Assembly: GCA_035498035.1 (NCBI GenBank)
Contig: DATKAN010000006.1
Coordinates: forward strand, 1-43,022
Origin: Nitrospiria bacterium
GTDB taxonomy: Bacteria; Nitrospirota; Nitrospiria; JACQBZ01
Direction of reading: 5' to 3'
Length of the DNA stretch: 43,022 nucleotides
A model generated the notes under the pieces. That model was given only the letters and a program-made list of their open reading frames with translations. It did no database searches and was not told where the DNA came from. Shown piece after piece: positions 32,121 through 39,902 of this stretch. Every line of letters starts with the position of its first letter. Positions within the stretch are counted from its first letter, which is position 1. The position numbers and the translations under genes are program-made.

Positions 32121-32741
32121 TCACTTGCAGCCGCAGCCCTTGGAATCAGACGCCGCGCAGCAAGCCGCCTTCTCGGATTCCGCGCAACAGCCGGCCTGCT
32201 CTGTCGGCGGACAACAGGAGGACGAATTTAAGGCGGCCTTGCCGCGGAAGAAGCGTCGTAGGTTTTCGGGAACATCCCGCCGTTTCATCGGTCGTGCCGG
32301 CGGTATTTCCGACGACGCGTCGCGATAGACCTCCCGAAGGATCGCGTCCACGATCATGGCCTTCGGGGCCTCCGTGTATTCCTTCCCCTGGAACACCCAG
32401 ACCCGGCAATTCACGGGGACGTTGCCGGCGCAGGCCTCGCAGGATTCGCAGCGGCTTTCGCGAAACTCAAGCGCGATGTCCTTTCCGTTGATCCGGATCG
32501 TTGGAGAGCTGAAGAAGCCCACCGCCTTCGCCTGCGCCTCCGTTTCGACCAGGGTCTTCCGGACGGAAACCTCGACGCCCGCGGCTTCCAGGATGCGCGA
32601 CACTTCCGATAAGGCCTCGTCCAGATTGACGCCGGTTCCGATGCAGCGCGTGCAGGCGGTGAGGTCGACGTAGAGAAAATCGATCTCGACCCTTCGACGG
32701 GTTTTGGAGGGAATCCCTCCTTGTTTATCGGCCGTTTTCAT
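32121..32741 (-). CDS. DUF2703-family protein with Cys-rich C-terminal tail
   Basis: This 206-residue protein has a thioredoxin-like DUF2703 core with a CxxC (Cys30, Cys33; LTACTRC). A second cysteine cluster lies at Cys98/101/104/112 (CESCEACAGNVPVNC). The C-terminal tail holds eight more cysteines as pairs: 176/177, 185/186, 194/195 and 203/205. Such a tail can bind thiophilic metals or arsenite. Start: ATG 32741 with AAAGGAG 8 nt upstream; the frame opens at 32831 but the upstream part overlaps the sigma gene end. It is last in the chrA-aqp-arsC-sigZ run. Function is not known; metal sensing or trafficking is inferred. Confidence 0.85.
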   Translation of the reverse strand: MKTADKQGGIPSKTRRRVEIDFLYVDLTACTRCIGTGVNLDEALSEVSRILEAAGVEVSVRKTLVETEAQAKAVGFFSSPTIRINGKDIALEFRESRCESCEACAGNVPVNCRVWVFQGKEYTEAPKAMIVDAILREVYRDASSEIPPARPMKRRDVPENLRRFFRGKAALNSSSCCPPTEQAGCCAESEKAACCAASDSKGCGCK

Positions 32742-32827
32742 CTTGGGTCTCCTTTCTGTCAGGGTAATCAGATCGGTTGACACCCCAATAGACGGAGACG
32801 CGCTCAAAAAGATGCAAGGGCTCGATC

Positions 32828-33370
32828 TCAACAGGCCTTACAGTGATCCTTTTTCCGTTCATAATCGTAGACGGCGCCACGCCGATCGAATTCGCAATGA
32901 CAGCATTCCAGCATCAATTCTTTCAGTTTCCGCCGTCCCCTCTGCACGCGGGATTTCGCCCCGGGAAGCGAGATCCCCTGTTTTTCGGCGATATCTTTTT
33001 GTGCGAGTCCTTGCAATTCGGACAGGATCAACGCTTCGCGGGTGGGCTCGGAAAGTCTTTCAATCATCGGCCGCAAGCAGCCCGCCAGCTCTTTCAACGC
33101 CCGGCGGTCGTCCTTCTCGGAATGAGAAAGGCCTTCGGGAAGCTCTTCCATCGGCTTGCGGCGTCGATAATAATCGATGATCGTATTGCGGGCGATTTGA
33201 TAAAGCCAGCTCCGGATCCGACGGCTTTCTTTTAGCGTATCGATCTTCGAATGGACCTTTACAAAGACGTCCTGCAGCAGATCCTCCACGGCGGATTCTT
33301 CCGAGACCCGGTTTTGAATAAAGCGCCGGAGGGAGGCGTGGTACTCTTTCCAAAGCGCTTCGATATCCAT
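32828..33370 (-). CDS. sigZ: SigZ-type ECF sigma factor with Cys/His tail
   Basis: This 180-residue protein has the two domains of an ECF sigma factor: sigma2 (about 5-70, with VEDLLQDVFVKVHSKI and RSWLYQIARNTIIDYYRRR) and sigma4 (about 100-152, with LSELQGLAQKDIAEKQGISLPGAKSRVQRG, here in parts). After sigma4 is a cysteine/histidine-rich tail: Cys156, Cys157, His158, Cys159, His176, Cys177 and Cys180. That tail suggests direct metal or arsenite sensing. No anti-sigma factor gene is next to it. It lies 19 nt after arsC and 86 nt before the DUF2703 gene. Confidence 0.88.
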   Translation of the reverse strand: MDIEALWKEYHASLRRFIQNRVSEESAVEDLLQDVFVKVHSKIDTLKESRRIRSWLYQIARNTIIDYYRRRKPMEELPEGLSHSEKDDRRALKELAGCLRPMIERLSEPTREALILSELQGLAQKDIAEKQGISLPGAKSRVQRGRRKLKELMLECCHCEFDRRGAVYDYERKKDHCKAC

Positions 33371-33389
33371 GCGGCGGCTCCCGCGCGGG

Positions 33390-33785
33390 TTACGCGCCCT
33401 CGATTCGGGATAAAACCTCTTTCACCTTCTTCTCGATTTCGTTCCGAATTTTTCGGAATTGTTCCGGGGGTAGGTCCTTGGGGTCCTGAATATTCCAATC
33501 CTCGCGCTGTTTGGCCCGGACCCAAGGACATTCATCGCCGCAGCCCATGGTCGCGACGAAATCATATTCGACCGCCGGAATTTCGGCGAGCGACTTCGAT
33601 TCATGCCGGGACAGATCATAGCCGACTTCCCGCATCGACTCGATCGCCATCGGGTTCACTTTTCCGGACGGACGGGACCCGGCCGAATAAATTTCGAGAT
33701 TGCCCTTGCCGTGGAGGCGCGCAAACGCCTCGGCCATCTGGCTTCGGCATGAATTCTCGACACAGACGAACAAAAGCCGTTTCAT
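33390..33785 (-). CDS. arsC: Arsenate reductase, thioredoxin-coupled (LMW-phosphatase fold)
   Basis: ArsC reduces arsenate to arsenite. This 131-residue protein has the phosphatase-like loop CVENSCRSQ with Cys8 as nucleophile and Cys13, and the resolving cysteines Cys82 and Cys86 in MGCGDECPW. Such spacing matches thioredoxin-dependent ArsC of the Staphylococcus type. Its start overlaps the aquaporin stop (ATGA), so the two are translated together: ArsC makes arsenite and the channel lets it out. No ArsR gene is next to it. It belongs to a larger cluster with SigZ and DUF2703. Confidence 0.94.
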   Translation of the reverse strand: MKRLLFVCVENSCRSQMAEAFARLHGKGNLEIYSAGSRPSGKVNPMAIESMREVGYDLSRHESKSLAEIPAVEYDFVATMGCGDECPWVRAKQREDWNIQDPKDLPPEQFRKIRNEIEKKVKEVLSRIEGA

Positions 33786-34456
33786 GGCGACTGCTCCTGC
33801 AAATTAACGCAGCATTCTTTATTCTGCACGCATCGGCACCCCCAGACGCCGAGATACGCGCCAAGAAAAGGCGCGACAAGATAGATCCAAAGGGGCTGGA
33901 GGTGGCCCGATACGACGGCCGGCGCCAGGGAACGGGCCGGGTTCATAGAAGCACCCGTAATGGGTCCGGCAAACAAGGCTTCAAGCCCGACGACCGCGCC
34001 GATCGCGACGCCGGCCATCACGCCGGTTTCCTTCGCCCCGACCGAGACGTTGAGAATGACGAACATCAGCAGCAACGATAGAATAATCTCGAGAACAAAA
34101 GATTGGGCGGTCGAGCCTGCGGGAATCGTGGCGCCTAAAGTTGCGTGTTGAGGAAACAGAAGACGAAGACATCCGCTGGCCAATAAGGCCCCGGCGCATT
34201 GGCTGATCACGTACGGCAGCACTTTTTGACCTGTAAAACGGCCCGAGATCCAAAACCCAAACGTCACGGCGGGATTAAGATGAGCCCCCGAAACATTTCC
34301 CAATGTGTAAATCATGGCCGTCACGATCAGTCCGAAAGTCAGGGAGACGCCGACATGCGTCACCGAGCCGGCCGTGACGTCATTAATAACAATGGCCCCG
34401 GTTCCCGAAAAAACCAGCGCAAAGGTACCGAAAAGTTCGGCCAGATAAGGATTCAT
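33782..34456 (-). CDS. aqpS: Aquaglyceroporin, AqpS-like arsenite channel
   Basis: This 224-residue channel of the MIP family has six membrane segments and both NPA motifs: LNPAVTFGFW in the first half and MNPARSLAP in the second. The link with arsC and the ATGA overlap resemble Sinorhizobium meliloti, where AqpS lets arsenite flow out along its gradient in place of a pump. I chose ATG 34456 because GGAGG stands 6-10 nt upstream; GTG at 34462 lies too close to that site. The C-terminus has five cysteines in WGCRCVQNKECCVN. The symbol is by analogy, not proof. Confidence 0.87.
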   Translation of the reverse strand: MNPYLAELFGTFALVFSGTGAIVINDVTAGSVTHVGVSLTFGLIVTAMIYTLGNVSGAHLNPAVTFGFWISGRFTGQKVLPYVISQCAGALLASGCLRLLFPQHATLGATIPAGSTAQSFVLEIILSLLLMFVILNVSVGAKETGVMAGVAIGAVVGLEALFAGPITGASMNPARSLAPAVVSGHLQPLWIYLVAPFLGAYLGVWGCRCVQNKECCVNLQEQSP

Positions 34457-34580
34457 TCCCACCTCCGTAGTTATAGACTAACATGAATCGGCGAGTCGTC
34501 GCCACATCGGCGCCCGACTCGGGGCGGGGCGTCCGACATCGAAAGTTTACCAAGACCCGAAACCTTATCCTATTTGAATT

Positions 34581-35735
34581 TCATCGTAACGCGGCCGACA
34601 GCCATCCTACGGCCGCTCCGCCGGCAATAAGCCACGTCGAATTGAGCTTATAGCGCGCCAGCAATAAGAATGAAATCAGAGCCACCACAATCGCGAGAGG
34701 GTCGGTCACCGAGGTCCGGCCCAATTGCCAGGAGACGGCCGCCATCAGGCCCAACGAAGCCGCGTTGACGCCGTCCAAAAAACCGCCCACCCATGCCGAG
34801 CGGCGCATCCGGGGAATCAACGGATTCGAAACCGCGACGAAGAAGAAGGATGGGAGAAAAATGCCGAGCGTCGCCAGAAGCGCACCCGGTGTTCCGCCGA
34901 GGATATAGCCGATGAACGTGGCCGTCGTGAACAACGGTCCGGGCGTGACCTGGCCGACCGCGACGGCGTCCATTAATTGAGGATCGGTGAGCCAGCCGAA
35001 CCGCACGACGAAATCGGCACGGAGAAACGCGAGGAGGACGTAGCCGCTGCCGTACAACACCGCGCCGATTTTCAGAAACGTGAGGAACAACACCGGCAGG
35101 CTGAACGATGCGGCGACCGCCGCGGAGGACGCCAGCAGGTTCCGTCCGCCTAGGGCCGGCGTGAGAAAAAGCCCCGGAACCGGGTTTCTCAATCGCCGGA
35201 CGTTCGCGGCGACCATGACGACCAGCCCCCCCGCGAACAGCAACGCGATTTCATTCACGCCCAAAAAATACGATGAGAGGACGGCCGCCCCGACCACGCC
35301 GGGCAGCGGGCCGCGGACGGCCCTCCTTCCAAGACCCCACAGGGCCTGCACGATGATGGCCATGATGACGGGCTTCACGCCGTACAACAGCCACGCGGCC
35401 TGGGGCGTGGAGCCGAACCGCACGTAGACCCAGGCCAGCCCCATGACGATCAGCATGGCGGGCAGGATGAAACAGAGGCCGCCGACCATCAGCCCCGGCC
35501 ATCCCGCCCGCCGGAAGCCGAGATGGATCGCCATCTCGGTCGAGTTCGGGCCGGGGATCAGGTTGGTCGCGCCGACCAGATCGAGGAATTCCTGGTCGCT
35601 CAGCCACCCGCGGCGCCGAACCGTCTCATCGTGCATCATGGCGATATGGGCCGCAGGCCCGCCGAAGCCGGTCATGCCCAGCTTGAGAAACAACGCGGCC
35701 ACCTCGATCAGGCTCTGCAATAACGATGGGTTCAT
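34581..35735 (-). CDS. chrA: Chromate transporter ChrA (two-domain)
   Basis: This 384-residue membrane protein has the CHR superfamily layout of two homologous halves. The first begins FLKLGMTGFGGPAAHIAMMHDE (here in two parts) with RRRGWLSDQEFLDLVG and PGPNSTEMAIHLGFR. The second begins FLKIGAVLYGSGYVLLAFL with LTDPQLMDAVAVGQVTPGP. It would export chromate. It is upstream of the aquaporin-arsC genes with a 124 nt gap. The pair suggests a metal/oxyanion resistance cluster, though ChrA may have its own promoter. Confidence 0.92.
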   Translation of the reverse strand: MNPSLLQSLIEVAALFLKLGMTGFGGPAAHIAMMHDETVRRRGWLSDQEFLDLVGATNLIPGPNSTEMAIHLGFRRAGWPGLMVGGLCFILPAMLIVMGLAWVYVRFGSTPQAAWLLYGVKPVIMAIIVQALWGLGRRAVRGPLPGVVGAAVLSSYFLGVNEIALLFAGGLVVMVAANVRRLRNPVPGLFLTPALGGRNLLASSAAVAASFSLPVLFLTFLKIGAVLYGSGYVLLAFLRADFVVRFGWLTDPQLMDAVAVGQVTPGPLFTTATFIGYILGGTPGALLATLGIFLPSFFFVAVSNPLIPRMRRSAWVGGFLDGVNAASLGLMAAVSWQLGRTSVTDPLAIVVALISFLLLARYKLNSTWLIAGGAAVGWLSAALR

Positions 35736-35855
35736 TTTTGGGAGCGATTCACGCAGACCGATGCCGCACCTACTTTATGCAGCCGGGCTTGGCGCTCGTG
35801 AGGGGACCGCCCTTCTTTACCTCGATCATTATAAATAATACTATGCCTGCAAGGA

Positions 35856-35870
35856 AAGATAGTCTATCTT
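35856..35870. promoter_or_regulatory. Operator-like inverted repeat between chrA and queD
   Basis: AAGATAG-T-CTATCTT is a perfect 15 bp inverted repeat 10 nt before the queD -35 box and about 120 nt before the chrA start on the other strand. Such a site could bind a dimeric regulator of either gene. Confidence 0.4.
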
Positions 35871-35880
35871 CTCAAATCTG

Positions 35881-35909
35881 TTGACCGTGTCATCCGCCTT
35901 TAGTATGAT
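35881..35909 (+). promoter_or_regulatory. Sigma-70 type promoter for queD
   Basis: TTGACC (35881-35886) and TATGAT (35904-35909) are 17 nt apart. The leader of about 25 nt contains CGGAGGG before the GTG at 35940 and has no room for a preQ1 riboswitch. Confidence 0.65.
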
Positions 35910-35939
35910 GACATTGTTGTCCACACCCCGGAGGGATTC

Positions 35940-36344
35940 GTGTACAAAGTCACCAAGGCCATCGAATTCTGCTACGGCCACCGACTGATGAACTACGACG
36001 GCAAATGCCGTCATCTCCACGGCCACAACGGAAAGGTCGAGATCGAGCTGGAGACGGACAAGCTGGACGCGATCGGGATGGTCCGGGATTTCACGGAGGT
36101 GAAGGAGGTCGTCGCGGGCTGGCTCGACCGGGAGCTGGACCACAAGATGCTCTTGCGGAAGGACGACCCCGCGCTCCCGATGCTTCAGAAGATGAACGAG
36201 CCGGTTTTTCTCTTCGACGCGAACCCGACGGCCGAGTCCATCGCGAAATTGATCTTCGAATTCGTGCGTTCCAAAGGGTTCCCGGTTTCGGAGGTCCGGA
36301 TGTGGGAATCCGAAAGCTCCTTCGCGGCCTATAAAGGGTTATAG
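35940..36344 (+). CDS. queD: QueD, 6-carboxy-5,6,7,8-tetrahydropterin synthase
   Basis: This 134-residue enzyme of the PTPS/QueD family makes the second intermediate on the way to queuosine. Zinc-binding histidines are visible in CYGHRL and CRHLHGHNG, and the family stretch GMVRDFTEVKEVV with LDHKML follows; the Glu of VRMWESESSFAAY ends the core. The start is GTG 35940 with GGAGGG upstream. Its stop TAG falls within the first bases of repeat family A copy 5. A QueC-like gene is 4 kb away on the other strand. Confidence 0.92.
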   Translation: MYKVTKAIEFCYGHRLMNYDGKCRHLHGHNGKVEIELETDKLDAIGMVRDFTEVKEVVAGWLDRELDHKMLLRKDDPALPMLQKMNEPVFLFDANPTAESIAKLIFEFVRSKGFPVSEVRMWESESSFAAYKGL

Positions 36345-36413
36345 GGGCTTGCGTCGCCCCCTCCGTCGGCCAAGCCGTCGGAGCCTCCCCCTCCCGCTCG
36401 CCTTGCTCGCTGA
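36341..36413. repeat. Dispersed repeat family A, copy 5
   Basis: ATAGGGGCTTGCGTCGCCCC, internal hairpin (CCGTCGGCCAAGCCGTCGG region), then GGAGCCTCCCCCTCCCGCTC and GCTCGCTGA. It exactly fills the gap between the convergent queD and bcp stops, and the queD stop is in its first four bases. Confidence 0.85.
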
Positions 36414-36887
36414 TTAAGTTCCCAGGGCCCCCAGAATCTCGTCGCTGTGGCCGTCCACCTTGACCTTCCGGTATATCCGGGCGATCTTTCCGTCTTTGTC
36501 GATCACGAAGGTGCTCCGCTCGATCCCCATGTAGGTCCGGCCGTACATGCTTTTTTCCTTGTAAACGCCGTAGGCTTCGGCGACCTTTTTGTCGGCATCG
36601 CTCAGCAGCGGAAAGGGGAGTTTGAATTTTCCCGCGAATTTTTTATGGGATTCCAGATCGTCGAAGCTCACGCCCAGGATGACGGCGTCTTCCTTGTCGA
36701 ATTTGGAGCGTTCATCCCGGAAGCTGCAGGCCTCTTTCGTGCAGCCGGGCGTATCGTCCTTGGGATAAAAGTACAATACCACCTTTTTCTTCCCGCGGAA
36801 CTCTTTCAGCGAGATTTCCCTTCCCTCGGTGGAGGGGAGACGGAAATCGGGTGCGGCGTCTCCGACGTTTAACTCGTTTGCGGCCAT
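36414..36887 (-). CDS. bcp: Bcp/PrxQ-type peroxiredoxin
   Basis: This thiol peroxidase of 157 residues reduces peroxides. It has the peroxidatic Cys49 in [10 protein letters not shown] with Cys54 five residues on, the two-cysteine Bcp pattern. The N-terminus ([15 protein letters not shown]) and the [12 protein letters not shown] strand are typical. The gene follows the Lon-N-domain gene after 44 nt in the same direction, with AAAGGAG before its ATG. The stop abuts the repeat. Confidence 0.95.
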   Translation of the reverse strand: MAANELNVGDAAPDFRLPSTEGREISLKEFRGKKKVVLYFYPKDDTPGCTKEACSFRDERSKFDKEDAVILGVSFDDLESHKKFAGKFKLPFPLLSDADKKVAEAYGVYKEKSMYGRTYMGIERSTFVIDKDGKIARIYRKVKVDGHSDEILGALGT

Positions 36888-36931
36888 GATGCGCTCCTTT
36901 GCTTGTTCCGGTCCGATGGCTTCGCCGGTCT

Positions 36932-37609
36932 TCAGTCGCCGATATTCCAGGGCAGGTTCGTTTCCTTCCGGGACCGGTATTCTTCCGTCATGAACCCGAT
37001 CAAATCGAGCAGTCTCCGACCTTGCTGCGCAAGGTCCTCGGACTCGAGCAGGAACTGCTTCTCGACCGGGGTCGTGTCCAGTTCGGAGGACAGCAGTTGA
37101 ACCAGCCGGTCATCGTCCAGCCGCATGTCCAGGAGGGTGTTGATCTGGTTTTCCCAGCCGCGCAGTTTCGCATAGCCCTGCAGCGAACGGACCAGCTCAT
37201 CCCGCAGCGGTTCCGGCAGCGCGGTGACGGTTTCCCCCGCCGGACGAAACGGTTCGATCCAGGCCCGGCGGTAGCTTTTGTCGTAGAGCTGTTTTTTCAC
37301 CCGGAACGGATCCTGACCGTAGAGGACGAGATTGTAGCGTCCGTCGTTCAATCGATGGATCTGCATGATCCGGCCGATGCAGCCGATCGGGTGGATCGGC
37401 GGATTGCCGTAATAGCCCTTTTCCCAATTTTCTTTTAGGAGGACCATCCCGATCATCCGGGCCGCTTCCGTGGAATCGTTCAGGACGGCCTCGACCATTT
37501 CCCGGTATCTCGGCTCGAAGATATGGAGCGGCAAATAGGTATTGGGAAAAAGAACCGTTGCGGGGAGCGGGAACAGGGGAATGATTTTTGGGAGCCGGTC
37601 TTGGATCAT
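36932..37609 (-). CDS. Lon N-terminal-domain protein
   Basis: This 225-residue protein consists of the LON substrate-binding domain without the ATPase or protease: [32 protein letters not shown] in parts at the N-terminus, then [12 protein letters not shown] and [16 protein letters not shown] chose ATG 37609, 1 nt after the folB stop, with GAGG upstream; an in-frame start at 37633 would add eight residues within folB. Function is unknown; such stand-alone LON domains are usual in many bacteria. Confidence 0.9.
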   Translation of the reverse strand: MIQDRLPKIIPLFPLPATVLFPNTYLPLHIFEPRYREMVEAVLNDSTEAARMIGMVLLKENWEKGYYGNPPIHPIGCIGRIMQIHRLNDGRYNLVLYGQDPFRVKKQLYDKSYRRAWIEPFRPAGETVTALPEPLRDELVRSLQGYAKLRGWENQINTLLDMRLDDDRLVQLLSSELDTTPVEKQFLLESEDLAQQGRRLLDLIGFMTEEYRSRKETNLPWNIGD

Positions 37610-37610
37610 T

Positions 37611-37967
37611 TTATGCCTCGCGATGGATCTCAACGGCCGAGTAGGCCATGATCGGCTCGATGGGCGGAGCCGTTTTTCTCAGGCGCAGCGTCACCCGTTT
37701 CGCCCCGAATTCCCGAAGGACGACCTCGGCCAGTCGTTCGGCCATCGTTTCGATCAGCCGGAACTGTTCCTTGCGGGCCATCTCGATCAGCCGTCGCGAG
37801 ATCGCGGCGTAGTCAAAGGCCTCGCGGAGCTGATCCGTTTGGGCGATCCGGCGGACGTCGCAGCCGATTTCCAGATCCAGCGAGAAACGCTGGCCGGTTT
37901 TTTGCTCCTCGGGCGTGATCCCGCAATGGCCGTAAAATTCAAGATGGTCGATGATTATTTTATCCAT
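37611..37967 (-). CDS. folB: Dihydroneopterin aldolase
   Basis: FolB converts dihydroneopterin to 6-hydroxymethyl-dihydropterin for folate. This 118-residue protein shows the family pattern IIIDHLEFYGHCGITPEEQ at the N-terminus, YAAISRRLIEMA in the middle, LIETMAERLAEVVL and a closing MAYSAVEI. The Glu of the LIETMAE helix is a substrate-binding residue in homologues. It is the first gene of a minus-strand run with the Lon-N-domain protein and Bcp. Confidence 0.94.
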   Translation of the reverse strand: MDKIIIDHLEFYGHCGITPEEQKTGQRFSLDLEIGCDVRRIAQTDQLREAFDYAAISRRLIEMARKEQFRLIETMAERLAEVVLREFGAKRVTLRLRKTAPPIEPIMAYSAVEIHREA

Positions 37968-38024
37968 GCCGTCGTTCTCCGGAGCAGACTATATCAAATC
38001 GTGTGGTGAACATCAATTGATCCG

Positions 38025-38052
38025 GTAGGGGCGACGCATGTGTCGCCCCTAC
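38025..38052. repeat. GTAGGGGCGAC hairpin between ABC exporter and folB genes
   Basis: GTAGGGGCGAC and GTCGCCCCTAC form 11 bp arms around GCATGT. A further ATGCGCCCCTAC follows as a half copy. It lies just after the ABC exporter stop on the minus strand and may act as a 3' stabiliser. Confidence 0.7.
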
Positions 38053-38060
38053 ATGCGCCC

Positions 38061-39785
38061 CTACATCTGAAACTGCGCATCGTACAAAAGCGTGTACAGG
38101 CCGCCCCCGGCGAGAAGCTCCTCGTGGGTTCCCCGCTCGATGATCCGTCCGTTCTGAACGACGAGGATCTTGTTGACGTGCTTCAGGGTGGAAAGACGAT
38201 GGGCGATGATGAAGGTCGTCCGATGGTAGGTCAGGGCGCCCAGGGCCTCCTGGATCTTGGCCTCGGTCTCGGTGTCGATGTTGGAGGTGGCCTCGTCGAA
38301 GATGATGATCGGCGGGTCTTTGAGCAGCGCACGCGCGATCGCGATCCGTTGTTTCTGACCGACCGACAACTTCACGCCGCGCTCGCCGATCCAGGTCGCG
38401 TAGCCGTCCGGAAGCGAGAGGATGAACTCGTGGGCCCGCGCCGCCTCGGCCGCCGCGGTCACCTCCTCTTCGGTGGCATCCAGACGCCCGTAGACAATAT
38501 TCTCGCGCACCGTCCCGTTGAACAGAAACGGCTCCTGGGCCACGACCCCGATCTGATCCCGGAGATACGATAATTGGAGATCCCGGACGTCGCGTCCGTC
38601 GATCATGATCGCTCCCGTGTCGACGTCGTACAGCCGCATGAGCAGTTTGATGATCGTGCTCTTGCCGCTGCCGCTGGGACCGACCAGCGCGATCTTCTCG
38701 CCGGGAAAGGCCTGGAGGGAAATCTGCTGGAGGACGGGAGCATTCGGGCGGTAGTGGAACGAAACGTTCTTGAACTCCACAAACCCTTCGGCTTTCCGGG
38801 GAGGACGGACCGCCCCGGACCGGTCGGAAACCTCCGGCACGGCGTCCATGATCTCGAAGACCCGTTCGCCCGAGGCGAGCGACTGTTGGAGCATGTGGTT
38901 CACCGAGTGGATCTGGTTGATCGGCGTGTAAAAAAGGCCCAGATAGCTCAGGAAGGCCACCAGTCCGCCGACCGTCATCCGGCCCTCCAGTACCGCATGG
39001 GTGCCGAACCAGAGAATGAGCAGGGTGCCGGTCGAAGCGACCAGGATCATGCCGGGAGAATAGACCGACCAGATGCGCGCCACCCGCAGGTTGCCGCGGC
39101 TGTATTCCAGGCTCTGCCGGTTGAAGCGTTCCACCTCGTAGGCTTCACGGTTGAAGCTCATGGTCTCGCGAATTCCCGAGATGCTGTCCTGGAGCAGCGC
39201 GTTCAGCTGGGCCGCCTGTTGTCGGATGAGGTGATAGAGCTTGTGGACGCGGGTGGTGAAGACCGTCGCCCCCAGAACCAGGAAGGGGATCGGGATCAGG
39301 GCGATCAGGGCCAGCCGCCAGTTCAGATAGAAAAGCACCGCCATGATTCCCAGCAACGTGAGGCCGGCCATGACCAGGGCCTCCACGCCGTCGATAAAGA
39401 TCCGCTCCAAATTGTTGACGTCGTTGACCACGCGGGACATGATCTCGCCCGTCGCCCGGTTCTCGTAATAGCTGACGGAGAGCCGCTGCAGGGCCCGATA
39501 GATCTGGTCGCGCATGTCGTAGATCACGCGCTGCTCCAGGGTGTTGTTGAAGCGGATGCGCGCCGAGTTCAACAGGTTCCGGCCCAGATGGACCGCGACC
39601 AGCCCGAGGATCAGCCATTGGAGCAGCGGGAGGTTGTCGCCCCGGATCACGTCGTCGATCACGCGCTTGAGGAGCCACGGCGGGACCATCTCGAGCGTGG
39701 TGGTGAGAACGGCGCAGGCCAGGGTCAGGTAGGCCAGGCGTTGATACGGCTTGATATAGCGTACGACACGGAAAAGAGATCGCAT
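38061..39785 (-). CDS. MsbA-like ABC exporter (fused permease-ATPase)
   Basis: This 574-residue half-transporter has a six-helix membrane domain (about 1-310) and an ATPase domain (about 335-574). The ATPase shows Walker A GPSGSGKST, Q-loop VVAQEPFLFNG, signature LSVGQKQRIAIARALL (LSVGQ in place of LSGGQ), Walker B IIIFDEATSNID and H-loop IIAHRLSTL. It works as a homodimer and usually flips lipids or exports drugs. It is preceded by deformylase and TPR genes on the same strand, with a repeat in between. The substrate is unknown. Confidence 0.92.
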   Translation of the reverse strand: MRSLFRVVRYIKPYQRLAYLTLACAVLTTTLEMVPPWLLKRVIDDVIRGDNLPLLQWLILGLVAVHLGRNLLNSARIRFNNTLEQRVIYDMRDQIYRALQRLSVSYYENRATGEIMSRVVNDVNNLERIFIDGVEALVMAGLTLLGIMAVLFYLNWRLALIALIPIPFLVLGATVFTTRVHKLYHLIRQQAAQLNALLQDSISGIRETMSFNREAYEVERFNRQSLEYSRGNLRVARIWSVYSPGMILVASTGTLLILWFGTHAVLEGRMTVGGLVAFLSYLGLFYTPINQIHSVNHMLQQSLASGERVFEIMDAVPEVSDRSGAVRPPRKAEGFVEFKNVSFHYRPNAPVLQQISLQAFPGEKIALVGPSGSGKSTIIKLLMRLYDVDTGAIMIDGRDVRDLQLSYLRDQIGVVAQEPFLFNGTVRENIVYGRLDATEEEVTAAAEAARAHEFILSLPDGYATWIGERGVKLSVGQKQRIAIARALLKDPPIIIFDEATSNIDTETEAKIQEALGALTYHRTTFIIAHRLSTLKHVNKILVVQNGRIIERGTHEELLAGGGLYTLLYDAQFQM

Positions 39786-39803
39786 ATTTCCTTTACCTTA
39801 TTC

Positions 39804-39902
39804 GCGGGTCCTGTCCTTCAGCAACCCCACCGTGCTCGCCACCCCGCCCGGTGTAGGGACCCCGGCTGCGCGCGGTGGGGCGCCCCGCTTCCGGCCACCC
39901 GC
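39804..39902. repeat. Repeat family B, copy 2
   Basis: A 99 bp element nearly identical to 25900-26003 (GCGGGTCCTGTCCT at the left end, CCGGCCACCCGC at the right). It can fold into the same nested stems, CCCCACCG/CGGTGGGG inside GCGGGT/ACCCGC. It fills the gap between the deformylase and ABC exporter genes. The two copies differ by a few substitutions and a short deletion of CGGAC. Confidence 0.85.

Noticed and set aside
35910-35939. preQ1 riboswitch before queD
   Set aside because: The leader is about 25 nt long, and I see no pseudoknot-forming stem with an A-rich tail.
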